A stretch of DNA of 64,000 nucleotides from Variovorax sp. SG517 (lineage in GTDB: Bacteria > Pseudomonadota > Gammaproteobacteria > Burkholderiales > Burkholderiaceae_C), in the NCBI RefSeq assembly GCF_013376045.1, contig NZ_JABMJG010000009.1:186001-250000 (forward strand), read 5' to 3'. The position numbers and the translations under genes were made by a program. Below the pieces are notes generated by a model, which saw only the letters and a program-made list of their open reading frames with translations, made no database searches and was not told the origin of the DNA. Positions 36,530-45,635 of the stretch are shown here, piece by piece. Numbering within the stretch: the stretch's first letter is position 1; each line of letters begins with the position of its first letter.

Positions 36530-37873
36530 ATGGAAAGCACAACAAGCACACCCGCCAGAAAGCTCCCGCTGTACCGCTCGCTCTACGTGCAGGTGATCAC
36601 CGCCGTGGTCATCGGCGTGCTGCTCGGCCACTTCTATCCGGCGGCCGGCGAGGCGATGAAGCCGCTGGGCGACGGCTTCATCAAGCTGATCAAGATGATC
36701 ATCGCGCCGATCATCTTCTGCACGGTGGTGGTGGGCATCGCCGGCATGGAAGACATGAAGAAGGTCGGCAAGACGGGCGGCCTGGCGCTGCTGTACTTCG
36801 AGGTCGTGAGCACCATCGCGCTCGTCGTGGGGCTGGTGCTGGTGAACGTGCTCAAGCCAGGCGCCGGCATGAACGTCGATCCGGCCACGCTCGACACCAA
36901 GAGCATCGCGGCCTATACCGGCCCGGGCAAGATGACCGGCACGGTCGACTTCATCATGAACATCATCCCGAACACCATCGTGGATGCCTTCGCCAAGGGC
37001 GAGATCCTGCAGGTGCTGCTGATCGCCGTGATGTTCGGCTTCGCGCTGCACCGCTTCGGCGGCCGCGGCACGCTGGTGTTCGACGTGATCGAGAAGGGCT
37101 CGCACGTGCTCTTCGGCATCGTCAACTACATCATGAAGCTGGCGCCCATCGGCGCTTTCGGTGCCATGGCCTTCACCATCGGCAAGTACGGGCTGGGCAG
37201 CCTGTTCTCGCTGGGCAAGCTGATGGGCACCTTCTACCTGACCTGCCTGCTGTTCATCTTCGTGGTGCTGGGGCTCATTGCCCGCTTCCACGGCTTCAGC
37301 ATCTGGAAGTTCATCAAGTACATCAAGGAAGAGCTGCTGATCGTGCTGGGCACTTCGTCCAGCGAATCGGTGCTCCCGCGCATGATGGAGAAGATGGAGA
37401 ACCTGGGCGCGAACAAGACCTGCGTGGGCCTTGTCATCCCCACCGGCTATTCGTTCAACCTCGACGGCACTTCCATCTACCTGACGATGGCGGCCGTGTT
37501 CATCGCGCAGGCGACCAGCACGCCAATGACGCTCACGCAGGAGATCACGCTGCTGGCGGTGCTGCTGCTCACCTCCAAGGGCGCGGCAGGCGTCACGGGC
37601 AGCGGCTTCATCGTGCTGGCGGCCACGCTGTCGGCGGTGGGGCACGTGCCGGTGGCTGGCCTTGCGCTGATCCTGGGCATCGACCGCTTCATGTCGGAAG
37701 CCCGCGCGCTGACCAACCTGATCGGCAACGGCGTCGCCACCATCGTGGTCGCCAAGTGGACCAACGAGCTCGACGAGGCCCGGCTGCAGGCCGGGCTCAA
37801 CAACGAGAGCTGGGTGGAGGCGCAGGAGCCCGAGGCGCTCGACGCCGCCCGCACCAGCAAGATGGCCGGCTGA
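36530..37873 (+). CDS. dctA: C4-dicarboxylate/proton (sodium) symporter
   Basis: 447 aa DAACS-family protein with about eight helices and two re-entrant loops. Signatures: [20 protein letters not shown], the serine-rich loop [14 protein letters not shown], and [19 protein letters not shown] with substrate/cation residues. It imports succinate, fumarate and malate across the inner membrane. Single-gene unit between the phaB terminator and the antiporter. Could share inducers with the dicarboxylate cluster upstream. Confidence 0.95.
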   Translation: MESTTSTPARKLPLYRSLYVQVITAVVIGVLLGHFYPAAGEAMKPLGDGFIKLIKMIIAPIIFCTVVVGIAGMEDMKKVGKTGGLALLYFEVVSTIALVVGLVLVNVLKPGAGMNVDPATLDTKSIAAYTGPGKMTGTVDFIMNIIPNTIVDAFAKGEILQVLLIAVMFGFALHRFGGRGTLVFDVIEKGSHVLFGIVNYIMKLAPIGAFGAMAFTIGKYGLGSLFSLGKLMGTFYLTCLLFIFVVLGLIARFHGFSIWKFIKYIKEELLIVLGTSSSESVLPRMMEKMENLGANKTCVGLVIPTGYSFNLDGTSIYLTMAAVFIAQATSTPMTLTQEITLLAVLLLTSKGAAGVTGSGFIVLAATLSAVGHVPVAGLALILGIDRFMSEARALTNLIGNGVATIVVAKWTNELDEARLQAGLNNESWVEAQEPEALDAARTSKMAG

Positions 37874-37936
37874 GCTGCCGTCCGCGGATGGCCTGACGAA
37901 CCAAAAGGCCGGGCATCGTTCCTGCAAAATGCAGCG

Positions 37937-39649
37937 ATGCCCCACAGCGTCTCCCTCATCAACACGATCGCCGCCGGCCTGGGGCTGGCGCTCATGCTCG
38001 GCTTTCTTGCGGCCAGGCTGCGATTGCCGGCGCTGGTCGGCTACCTGCTGGCGGGCGTGATCATCGGGCCCTTCACGCCGGGTTTCGTGGCCGACGCGGG
38101 CATCGCGGCCCAGCTCGCGGAAATCGGCGTGATGCTGCTGATGTTCGGCGTGGGCCTTCATTTCTCCCTCGACGACCTGCTGGCGGTGCGCAAGATCGCG
38201 CTGCCGGGCGCGCTCGCGCAGATTGCGGTGGCCACGCTGCTGGGCGGCGGCCTGGCCCTGTGGTGGGGCTGGAGCCCCGGCGCTGCGCTGGTGTTCGGGC
38301 TGGCGCTGTCGGTGGCGAGCACGGTCGTGCTGCTGCGCGCGCTGGAAAGCCTGGGCATCCTCGATTCGTTCACCGGGCGCATCGCCGTCGGCTGGCTGGT
38401 GGTGGAAGACCTGGCGATGGTGCTGGTGCTCGTGCTGCTGCCGCCGCTGGCGGGCACGCTCGGCGTGCAGGGCGGGGCAGGCGCAGCTGGCAATGCCGAC
38501 CCGCTGTGGCAGACGCTGGGCCTCACGCTGCTGCAGGTGGGCGGCTTCGTCGCGCTGATGCTGGTGGTGGGGCGCCGCGTGTTCCCGTGGATCCTCTGGC
38601 AGGTCACGCGCACCGGCTCGCGCGAGTTGTTCACGCTGTGCGTGGTGGCGGCGGCCGTGAGCATCGCCTACGCGTCGGCGGCGCTCTTCGGCGTTTCCTT
38701 CGCGCTGGGCGCCTTCTTCGCCGGGATGGTGATGCGCGAGTCGCAGTTCGCCCACCGGGCCGCGCAGGAGTCGCTGCCGCTGCGCGACGCCTTCGCGGTG
38801 CTGTTCTTCGTGTCGGTCGGCATGCTGTTCGACCCATCGGTGCTGATCGAGCGGCCACTGCAGGTGCTGGCGGTGGTGCTGGTGATCGTGCTGGGCAAGT
38901 CGCTCGCGGCCTGCGCGCTGGTGCTGGTGTTCCGCTATCCGCTGGGCACGGCGCTCACGGTGAGCGCGAGCCTGGCGCAGATCGGCGAGTTCTCCTTCAT
39001 CCTGGCCGGGCTGGGCGTGTCGCTGGGCCTGCTGCCGGTGGAAGGGCAGAGCCTGGTGCTGGCCGGGGCGCTGATTTCCATCGCCACCAATCCGCTGTGG
39101 TTCAGCCTGATCGCGCCGATGCAGAAATGGCTGCATGCGCATTCCTCCTTCGCGCGCGGCCTGGAGATGCGCGAGGACCCGTTGGCCGAGCTGCCCATGA
39201 CCACCGAGGCCAAGTACCTCTCGCGGCAGGTGGTGCTGGTGGGCTACGGCCGGGTCGGGCGCCGCATCGCGGCCGAACTCGACGCCAACGACATTCCCTA
39301 CGTGGTGGCGGAGCAGAACCGCGAGCTGGTCGAGAAGCTGCGCGAGGCAGGCACGCCGGCGGTGTGGGGCGATGCAGCCGACCCGGCGGTGCTGATCCAG
39401 GCCCACATCGCGCGTGCACGCGTGCTGGTGGTTGCAACGCCGGACACCATGAACGTGCGCCAGATGATGGAAACCGCGCGCACGCTCAACCCCGCCATCC
39501 AGACCGTGATCCGCAGCCACAACGAGCAGGAAGCGCGGTTGCTCACGCAGGAAACATCAGCCACCGTTTTCCTCGGCGAGCACGAACTGGCTCAGGCCAT
39601 GGCCCGCGACGTGGTGCAGCGGGCTGTATCGATGGCGGTGCCGGCCTGA
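37937..39649 (+). CDS. Kef-type K+/H+ antiporter with TrkA-N domain (YbaL-like)
   Basis: 570 aa. CPA2 membrane part of about 12 helices (residues 1-390), then a Rossmann TrkA-N domain (QVVLVGYGRVGRRIAAELDANDIPYV, residues about 430-560). No TrkA-C domain. Length and order match E. coli YbaL (558 aa) more than KefB/KefC. Probably exchanges monovalent cations for protons under nucleotide control. Confidence 0.9.
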   Translation: MPHSVSLINTIAAGLGLALMLGFLAARLRLPALVGYLLAGVIIGPFTPGFVADAGIAAQLAEIGVMLLMFGVGLHFSLDDLLAVRKIALPGALAQIAVATLLGGGLALWWGWSPGAALVFGLALSVASTVVLLRALESLGILDSFTGRIAVGWLVVEDLAMVLVLVLLPPLAGTLGVQGGAGAAGNADPLWQTLGLTLLQVGGFVALMLVVGRRVFPWILWQVTRTGSRELFTLCVVAAAVSIAYASAALFGVSFALGAFFAGMVMRESQFAHRAAQESLPLRDAFAVLFFVSVGMLFDPSVLIERPLQVLAVVLVIVLGKSLAACALVLVFRYPLGTALTVSASLAQIGEFSFILAGLGVSLGLLPVEGQSLVLAGALISIATNPLWFSLIAPMQKWLHAHSSFARGLEMREDPLAELPMTTEAKYLSRQVVLVGYGRVGRRIAAELDANDIPYVVAEQNRELVEKLREAGTPAVWGDAADPAVLIQAHIARARVLVVATPDTMNVRQMMETARTLNPAIQTVIRSHNEQEARLLTQETSATVFLGEHELAQAMARDVVQRAVSMAVPA

Positions 39650-39673
39650 CGCTTGGCGGGCGCCGCCGTCGGC

Positions 39674-40078
39674 TCAGAGATCTTCGATCACCAGCGTGCG
39701 GTAGCGCTGGGCGATGGAGTAGGGCACGGTGCGCACCAGTTCCATCAGCCGCTCGGCCGCCGCGCCGTCCTTGGTCCTGACGAGCAGGCCGGTATGGCCC
39801 TCCTGCGCCAGCTTGGCGTAGGCACGCACCGTCGCCGCGTCGGTGCCGGCGGAGGGAAGGGGGCTGTCGGCCGAACTCACCGTCGGCGCGATCTCCGCGA
39901 GCACCGTCTCGGCGGGAAGCAGGTAGACCTCGTCGCCGCTCACGCCTTTTTCGATCAGGCGGTGGCCGATGCGGTCCGCGTCTTGCGCGCTGGGGAACAT
40001 CACCATCGAGTAGCCGGTCGGGTAGAAGGCGCCGCCGATGCTCGATCGCATGCCGGGTTCAAGAGTGAAGTGCTTCAT
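39674..40078 (-). CDS. Conserved hypothetical protein
   Basis: 134 aa starting MKHFTLEPGMRSSIGG with a strong CAGGAGG upstream. Contains YPTGYSMVMFPSAQDADRIG, a ferredoxin-like alpha/beta pattern, and LAQEGHTGLLVRTKDGAAAE. No signal or membrane helix. Function unknown. Possibly a stress-related small protein; that is a guess from composition only. Confidence 0.6.
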   Translation of the reverse strand: MKHFTLEPGMRSSIGGAFYPTGYSMVMFPSAQDADRIGHRLIEKGVSGDEVYLLPAETVLAEIAPTVSSADSPLPSAGTDAATVRAYAKLAQEGHTGLLVRTKDGAAAERLMELVRTVPYSIAQRYRTLVIEDL

Positions 40079-40250
40079 TGCTGCCTCCTGTTCTTGGTCG
40101 GTTCTTCTTCGAAAACTCGGAGATCCCTGTGAATACAACATTAGGTCGCAGCCGGGGCATGCTCTGTAGGAGAACCCCGAAAGCTCTGTCAACCGCACCC
40201 GTGCGTTCCCTGTTCATCCAGTAATCAGGCAGCACATTCATCCTCGCACC

Positions 40251-40475
40251 ATGCCCCCCTCGAGAAACATCGCGCTCACCGTCCACGAACTGGAGGCGGG
40301 CGAGTTCTACTGGGTGCTGATGGAAGCCGTGGACGACTCGCCCGGCGCGCCCGGCGAAACCTCCCACGTCTACGTGCCGCTGGAGGCGGCCCACGAGCCG
40401 TACGCCACCTACTCCAATGCGCTTGTGGCGGGAGTGGCCATGATGCGGCGGCTGTTCGGGCCCGGCGGCCCCTGA
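40251..40475 (+). CDS. Small hypothetical protein, paralogue of 9564-9770
   Basis: 74 aa. NIALTVHELEAGEFYWVLMEA aligns with the 68-aa protein at 9564-9770, including an AGEFYW/PGAYVW turn and a closing helix. Acidic and soluble. No known domain. It lies directly upstream of the riboswitch leader with no obvious link. Confidence 0.55.
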   Translation: MPPSRNIALTVHELEAGEFYWVLMEAVDDSPGAPGETSHVYVPLEAAHEPYATYSNALVAGVAMMRRLFGPGGP

Positions 40476-40516
40476 GGCCGCCAGCGGGGCCTGGAGGGGC
40501 CCGGAGGGGCGCTACC

Positions 40517-40522
40517 TATAAT
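40517..40522 (+). promoter_or_regulatory. Possible -10 element for riboswitch transcript
   Basis: TATAAT at 40517-40522, about 50-60 bp before the riboswitch core. No good -35 is visible. Its perfect match and location make it the best candidate promoter of the cobalamin/cobalt operon. Confidence 0.4.
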
Positions 40523-40569
40523 CCCGCCGTTCCGATGCGGCAGTTTTCATTAGTTACCCGCCGCACCGG

Positions 40570-40845
40570 ACAACACGGTTCGAAGGTGCCCCGCACGCCA
40601 TCTCATCCTTGGCGACGGGGTTAAACGGGAAGCAGGTGAGCTGCGCCGTCGTTCTCTCCCGAGAGCGATGGACGCGCCAATTCCTGCGCTGCCCCCGCAA
40701 CGGTCAGCGGATCTGGAACCCTCGGGCTCGTGCCTCATCGATCGGCACGGGCAGCCACTGCGCTTTGGCGTGGGAAGGCGAGGATTTCCGCCGCGGCGTG
40801 CATCCAAAGCATGCCGCGGCACTCCGCAAGCCCGGATACCGGCCT
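40570..40845 (+). promoter_or_regulatory. Cobalamin riboswitch (B12 element)
   Basis: All main B12-element blocks are present in order: GGTGCC (40585), TTAAACGGGAAGCAGGTG (40621-40638), the B12 box GCTGCCCCCGCAACGGTCAG (40687-40706) and the closing AAGCCCGGATACCGGCC (40828-40844). The spacer before the last block is long (about 120 nt), suggesting an enlarged peripheral arm. Adenosylcobalamin binding would lower expression of the TonB-dependent receptor that starts at 40995. No clear terminator follows, so control may be at translation. Confidence 0.95.
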
Positions 40846-40994
40846 TCGCAACCGCCTTCGGACGCTGCGGGAGTGCGTGTCCGGGCCTGCCGCTTCACTC
40901 GCCCGCGAGCCGCCGCAGTCCCTTCGCCTCTACCCCCCGCCGCGTCCTTCATCGGTCAGGAGCCTGCGGGGACGCAGGCCGGAGGAGAAACTTC

Positions 40995-43187
40995 ATGGGT
41001 CATGCATCGCCGCCAGGACGCGATCGCAGGAGGGCGTCGCAACGGCCGCGGCGCTGGGCGCGGTTTTCGGGGCTTTCCAGTCTTTCGCTGGGTTGGGGGC
41101 TGGCCCTGGGGCCCTGTGCGGCGGCCTTCGCGCAAACGCCCGACGGCCAGACCCTCAAGCCGATCCAGGTCGATGCCGAACGGCACACGCCATTGGCCAT
41201 CGACGAACCCACGCAGACCGGCAGCCGCCTGGGCCTCACGCCGCTCGAGACGCCGGCCAGCGTCGAGGTGCTGTCGGGCGACACCATCCGCGCGCGCGGC
41301 GACGTCTCGGTGGTCGACGCCGTCACCCGCGCCACCGGCATCACCGGCTCGCCCGGTCCGGGCAACGGCGGCACCGCGCTGGTGGCGCGCGGCTTCCTCG
41401 GCCACGGCTCGGTGATGCAGCTCTTCGACGGCACGCGCCTCTACGCGGGCGCCGGCACCGTCACCTTTCCCTTCGACACCTGGTCGGCCGACCGCATCGA
41501 GGTGCTGCGCGGCGCGGCCTCCGTGATGTACGGCGAGGGCGCCATCGGCGGCGCGATCAACGTGGTGCCGAAGAAGCCCACGCGCGGGCCGATCCGCAAT
41601 GAAGCGCTGCTCACGCTCGGCTCCGACGCCACGCGGCAGGTGGCCTTCGGCAGCGGCGGGGCGATCAACGACCGGCTTTCGTACCGATTCGACATCAGCC
41701 AGCGCAACACAGACGGCTTCATGCAGCGCGGCGAGGCCGAGAGCCTGGCCGTGAGCGCGGCCGTGCGGCTCGACGTGTCACCGCAGCTGCAGTTCACGCT
41801 CTCGCACGACGAGGGCCGCCAGTCGCCGCAGCGCTACTACGGCGTGCCGCTGATCGACGGCCGCCTGAGCAGCCAGACGCTGCGACAGAACTACAACGTG
41901 GACGATGCCGAGATCAAGTACCGCGACAAGTGGACCCGCCTCGACGCCCAGTGGACGCCCAGCGACGCCGTCACCGTGCGCAACCAGCTCTACCGGCTGG
42001 AGAGCAAGCGCCACTGGCGCAACAGCGAGACCTACACCTACAGCCCCGCCACCCGCCGCGTGACGCGCGGCGACTACCTGGAGATCGGCCACGACCAGGA
42101 GCAGATCGGCAACCGCACCGACGCCACCTTCAGGCACGGGATGTTCGGCCTGGCCAACCAGGTGCTGGTGGGCTTCGACGTGAACCGCATCGACTTCACG
42201 CACACCAACGACTCTCCCTACGGTGGCCGATCGGTGGTCGATCCCTTCGTCTTCAGCCCCGGTTACTACGCGTCGCCCGTGGCCTACACGCCGCGCTACA
42301 AGACGAAGACCAGCACCTACGCCTTCTTTGCCGAGGACAAGCTGGCCTTCAACGAGCGGTGGTCGGTGGTGGGCAGCCTGCGCTGGGACCACGCGAAGGT
42401 CGCGCGCACCGACCTGCAGAACGCCGCCAACAGCTTCGGCAAGACCTTCGAGTACGCCACCGGCCGCCTCGGTGTGGTCTACGCACCCGACGCCTCGCAG
42501 TCGTTCTACGCGCAAGTGGCGCGCGCGGCCGATCCGCTGGGCTCGCTGGTGACCACCTCCGCGTCGCAGGCGGCCTTCGACCTCAGCACCGGCCGGCAGG
42601 TCGAGGTCGGCTACAAGCGCCAGCTCGCGGACAACCGCGGCGCCTGGACCGTCGCCGCCTACCGCATCGACAAGAACAAGCTGCTGTCGCGCGACGCCAT
42701 CGATCCGACCGTCACCCAGCAGGTCGGCAAGCAGTCTTCCGAAGGCATCGAGGCCACGCTCGACCTGGCGCTGAGCTCCACGCTGCGGCTCGAGGCCAAC
42801 GTCGCCAAGCTGCGTGCGCGCTACGACGACTTCAACGAAGTGGTCGGCGGCAGGCTGGTCTCTCGCGCCGGCAACACGCCCACCGGCGTGCCGGAGGAGG
42901 CCGCCAACCTCTGGCTCACCTGGCGCTTCCTGCCGCAGTGGGAGGCCGACGTCGGCCTGCGCTACGTGGGCTCGCGCCAGGTCGATTCGGCCAACTCGCG
43001 AAAGATCGGCTCCTACACGGTCGCCGATGCGGGCGTGAGCTGGCAGGCGAATCCGTCGCTCAAGCTCGCGCTGCGTGCCTACAACCTGGCCGACCGACGC
43101 TATCCGGTGTCGTTCTCGAACGGCGGCAACCAGTGGCTGCTGGGGCGTCCGCGCTCCTTCGAGCTGTCGGCGCTGGTCAGCTTCTGA
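40995..43187 (+). CDS. TonB-dependent outer-membrane receptor under B12 riboswitch control
   Basis: 730 aa from the ATG at 40995 with a strong GGAGGAG site; the frame is open back through the riboswitch, but that part is non-coding. Long signal ending AAAFAQ, TonB-box-like LKPIQVDA, plug domain (residues about 60-170, TPLETPASVEVLSGDTIRAR and DRIEVLRGAASVMYGEGAIGG) and a 22-strand barrel ending in SFELSALVSF. The barrel resembles siderophore (FhuA/FpvA-like) receptors rather than BtuB, so a cobalamin, cobinamide or cobalt-chelate ligand is inferred from the riboswitch and neighbours. Confidence 0.9.
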   Translation: MGHASPPGRDRRRASQRPRRWARFSGLSSLSLGWGLALGPCAAAFAQTPDGQTLKPIQVDAERHTPLAIDEPTQTGSRLGLTPLETPASVEVLSGDTIRARGDVSVVDAVTRATGITGSPGPGNGGTALVARGFLGHGSVMQLFDGTRLYAGAGTVTFPFDTWSADRIEVLRGAASVMYGEGAIGGAINVVPKKPTRGPIRNEALLTLGSDATRQVAFGSGGAINDRLSYRFDISQRNTDGFMQRGEAESLAVSAAVRLDVSPQLQFTLSHDEGRQSPQRYYGVPLIDGRLSSQTLRQNYNVDDAEIKYRDKWTRLDAQWTPSDAVTVRNQLYRLESKRHWRNSETYTYSPATRRVTRGDYLEIGHDQEQIGNRTDATFRHGMFGLANQVLVGFDVNRIDFTHTNDSPYGGRSVVDPFVFSPGYYASPVAYTPRYKTKTSTYAFFAEDKLAFNERWSVVGSLRWDHAKVARTDLQNAANSFGKTFEYATGRLGVVYAPDASQSFYAQVARAADPLGSLVTTSASQAAFDLSTGRQVEVGYKRQLADNRGAWTVAAYRIDKNKLLSRDAIDPTVTQQVGKQSSEGIEATLDLALSSTLRLEANVAKLRARYDDFNEVVGGRLVSRAGNTPTGVPEEAANLWLTWRFLPQWEADVGLRYVGSRQVDSANSRKIGSYTVADAGVSWQANPSLKLALRAYNLADRRYPVSFSNGGNQWLLGRPRSFELSALVSF

Positions 43188-43210
43188 ACGACGGGCAGGA
43201 CGAAGAACGC

Positions 43211-44749
43211 ATGACCTCCGCATGGCGCCGCGCTTGGCCGCGCATCCGGCACTGGCTCTACTGGACGCACCGGTGGCTGGGCATCGGCGGCTGCCTGCTG
43301 TTCGTCATGTGGTTCCTCTCGGGCGTGGTGATGATGTACGTGGGATATCCGAACCTCACGGACGAGGAGCGCCTTGCGGGGCTCTCGCCGCTGCGCTTCC
43401 GGCAGGCGACGGTGTCTCCAGCGGCTGCGCTCGAAGCGCTGCCCAAGGATGTGCGCGCCCAGCCGCCGCGGCGCATGGTGCTGGAGACGCAGGGCGGAAC
43501 CGGCGCCGGCCCCGTCTGGCGCATCGTTGACGCGCGTGGCGGCCGGCATACGGTGTCGGCACGCGACGGCCGCATGCCCGGCCCGGTCGATGCCGTGCAG
43601 GCCGAGTCGATCGCGCGCGACTTCTCCGGCCATGCCGGCGCCCGCTGGGCCGAGACGCTGGAGCGCGACCAGTGGACCGTGCCGCAGGGCCTGAACCCGC
43701 TGCGACCGCTGCACCGCATCGAGGTCGGCGACGCACCGGGCACCGAGCTCTACGTGTCGCAGGTCAATGGCGAAGTGGTGCGCGACACCACGCGACACGA
43801 GCGCTTCTGGAACTGGCTGGGCTCGGTGCCGCACTGGATTTACTTCACGCCGCTGCGCGCCGATCCGCCGCTGTGGCACGACGTGGTGGTGTGGCTGTCG
43901 GCCGCCTGCATCGTCTCGGCCGTGACGGGCATCGTCATCGGCATCCTTCGCGTGCGCCTGCGGCGACGTTTCCGCAGCGGGGCGGTCACGCCCTACAGCG
44001 GCTGGATGGCCTGGCATCACATCGCGGGGCTGGTCGGCGGCTTCTTCGTGCTGACCTGGATCGTCAGCGGCTGGCTGTCGATGAACCCCAACGGCTGGTT
44101 CCAGCGCGGAGCCGGCGATGCCGCGGCGATGGCGAACTACACGGGAGCCGGTACGTCGCCGTTCCCGTGGCCGCCCGCGTCGTTGCCGGCGGACGACGGC
44201 GCCGACGCACCCCGCGAGGCCGTGCTGCTGTGGTTCGACGGCAGGCCGCTGCTGCAGCTGCGCGATGCCAAGGCCCGCGTGCGGGTGGTCGATGCCGCCA
44301 CCGGCGCGCCGGCCACCATCGCGAAGGACGACATCCTGCGCGCCGCCGCCCGCCTGCGCCCCGGCTCGAACATCACCGAGGCCGTGCTCCAGACCCGCGA
44401 GGACTTCCACTGGTACGGCCATCACCGCGAGCGCATCGTGCCCGTCTGGCGCCTGCAGTTCGACGACCCGGTGCGCAGCTGGATCTACATCGACCCATCC
44501 AGCGGCCAGGTGGCCGGCAGCAGCGACGCCAGCTCGCGCCTGCGCCGCTGGCTCTTCAATGCGGCGCACAGCCTCGACTTTCCCTGGCTCATCCAATACC
44601 GGCCGGCCTGGGATCTCGTGATGTGGCTGCTTTCCCTCGTCGGCGCGGTGGCTTCGGCCAGCGGCGTCGTGATCGGCTGGCGACGGCTGCGGCGAAAACC
44701 GAAGCCGGCGGCCATGCCGGGCGCGCGGCAGGCGCTGCGGCGTTCATGA
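43211..44749 (+). CDS. PepSY-domain membrane protein (ferric/cobalt-chelate reductase-like)
   Basis: 512 aa, 23 bp after the receptor. Four hydrophobic helices: HRWLGIGGCLLFVMWFLSGV, the helix near residue 225 (VVVWLSAACIVSAVTG), one near 280 (HHIAGLVGGFFVLTWIVSG) and one near the C-terminus. PepSY-type periplasmic segments lie between. Conserved His residues next to the helices could hold haem or metal. Such proteins often accompany siderophore receptors and reduce the imported metal; here cobalt or corrinoid reduction is a possibility. Confidence 0.82.
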   Translation: MTSAWRRAWPRIRHWLYWTHRWLGIGGCLLFVMWFLSGVVMMYVGYPNLTDEERLAGLSPLRFRQATVSPAAALEALPKDVRAQPPRRMVLETQGGTGAGPVWRIVDARGGRHTVSARDGRMPGPVDAVQAESIARDFSGHAGARWAETLERDQWTVPQGLNPLRPLHRIEVGDAPGTELYVSQVNGEVVRDTTRHERFWNWLGSVPHWIYFTPLRADPPLWHDVVVWLSAACIVSAVTGIVIGILRVRLRRRFRSGAVTPYSGWMAWHHIAGLVGGFFVLTWIVSGWLSMNPNGWFQRGAGDAAAMANYTGAGTSPFPWPPASLPADDGADAPREAVLLWFDGRPLLQLRDAKARVRVVDAATGAPATIAKDDILRAAARLRPGSNITEAVLQTREDFHWYGHHRERIVPVWRLQFDDPVRSWIYIDPSSGQVAGSSDASSRLRRWLFNAAHSLDFPWLIQYRPAWDLVMWLLSLVGAVASASGVVIGWRRLRRKPKPAAMPGARQALRRS

Positions 44750-44822
44750 ACGGGGCTTGCGCCAGCCTGCCCATCCACCAACAATCAACTTTCGCACCGC
44801 GGTGCATTTCAGGAGGTGCTCG

Positions 44823-45500
44823 ATGCACATCGAACCAGGTCTAGTCGACGGATCCAAGATATTCCTCAGCTACGCGACGGCAGCCGCCGCGCTTGCCTAC
44901 ACCGGCAAGGTCGCGTTCCAGACGCTCATGAAGGACGGGCCTGCCGCACTGGTGCTGCGCTCCGCCATTGCCATGGCGCTGGTGTTCTGCTTCTTCGAGG
45001 TGTTTCCGCATCACCCGGTGGGCGTGTCGGAGGTGCACCTGATCCTGGGCACCACGCTGCTGCTGGTGTTCGGTCTCGCGCCCGCGGCCATTGGCCTGGC
45101 GGGCGGCCTGCTGATTCAGGGGCTGTTCTTCGAGCCGCAGGACATTCCGCAGTACGGCATGAACGTCACCACGCTGCTGGTGCCGCTGTTCGCGACCTCC
45201 GCGCTGGCGCGCCGCATCATTCCCGAGAAGCTGGCCTATGTGGACATCGGCTACCGCGAGGCTTTCAAGCTCTCGGTGGCCTACCAGGGCGGCATCGTGG
45301 TGTGGGTCGGCTTCTGGGCGCTGTACGGACGCGGCACCGGCATCGAGAACATGAGCCAGATCGCCAGCTTCGGCGCCGCCTACATGACGGTGGTGCTGGT
45401 CGAGCCTCTGGTCGACCTGGGCGTGCTGGCTGCCGCCAAGGCATGGCGCCGGCTGCAGGGTTCCGTCTTCGTCGAGCGCCGCCTGTACGGCGGCGTCTGA
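44823..45500 (+). CDS. CbiM-like cobalt/nickel ECF transporter substrate-binding membrane protein
   Basis: 225 aa, start fixed by AGGAGG and by the mature N-terminus MHIEPG: in CbiM/NikM the exposed Met-His pair at positions 1-2 ligates the metal. About six helices follow (PAALVLRSAIAMALVFCFFE, ILGTTLLLVFGLAPAAIGLA, QYGMNVTTLLVPLFATSALA). No CbiN, CbiQ or CbiO genes are near, so it is an orphan S-component, or partners lie elsewhere. Confidence 0.82.
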   Translation: MHIEPGLVDGSKIFLSYATAAAALAYTGKVAFQTLMKDGPAALVLRSAIAMALVFCFFEVFPHHPVGVSEVHLILGTTLLLVFGLAPAAIGLAGGLLIQGLFFEPQDIPQYGMNVTTLLVPLFATSALARRIIPEKLAYVDIGYREAFKLSVAYQGGIVVWVGFWALYGRGTGIENMSQIASFGAAYMTVVLVEPLVDLGVLAAAKAWRRLQGSVFVERRLYGGV

Positions 45501-45558
45501 CCTCTTCCTCTCGTCGCTTCCCCGGGGCAGGCCTCGGGGAGGCTGTCCGTTTCCATCG

Positions 45559-45584
45559 GTGGCGCCGGAATCATCCGGCGCCAC
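45559..45584 (+). terminator. 11-bp hairpin between cbiM-like gene and cobW
   Basis: GTGGCGCCGGA (45559-45569), loop ATCA, TCCGGCGCCAC (45574-45584), followed by TTTCGCCTT. Perfect stem. It probably terminates or attenuates the riboswitch operon, in which case cobW onward has its own promoter in the 135-bp gap. Confidence 0.65.
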
Positions 45585-45635
45585 TTTCGCCTTGCTGGTG
45601 CGCCCCGCTCGCGAGCGCCTGAAAGAATCCACCCC

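Noticed and set aside
36452-39520. 1022-aa minus-strand open frame
   Set aside because: His/Gln/Arg/Ala-rich translation opposite dctA and the Kef-type antiporter; no domain. Typical antisense shadow in high-GC DNA.
40668-40994. N-terminal extension of the TonB-dependent receptor to ATG 40668
   Set aside because: These 109 codons lie in the cobalamin riboswitch; the strong GGAGGAG site and signal peptide fix the start at 40995.
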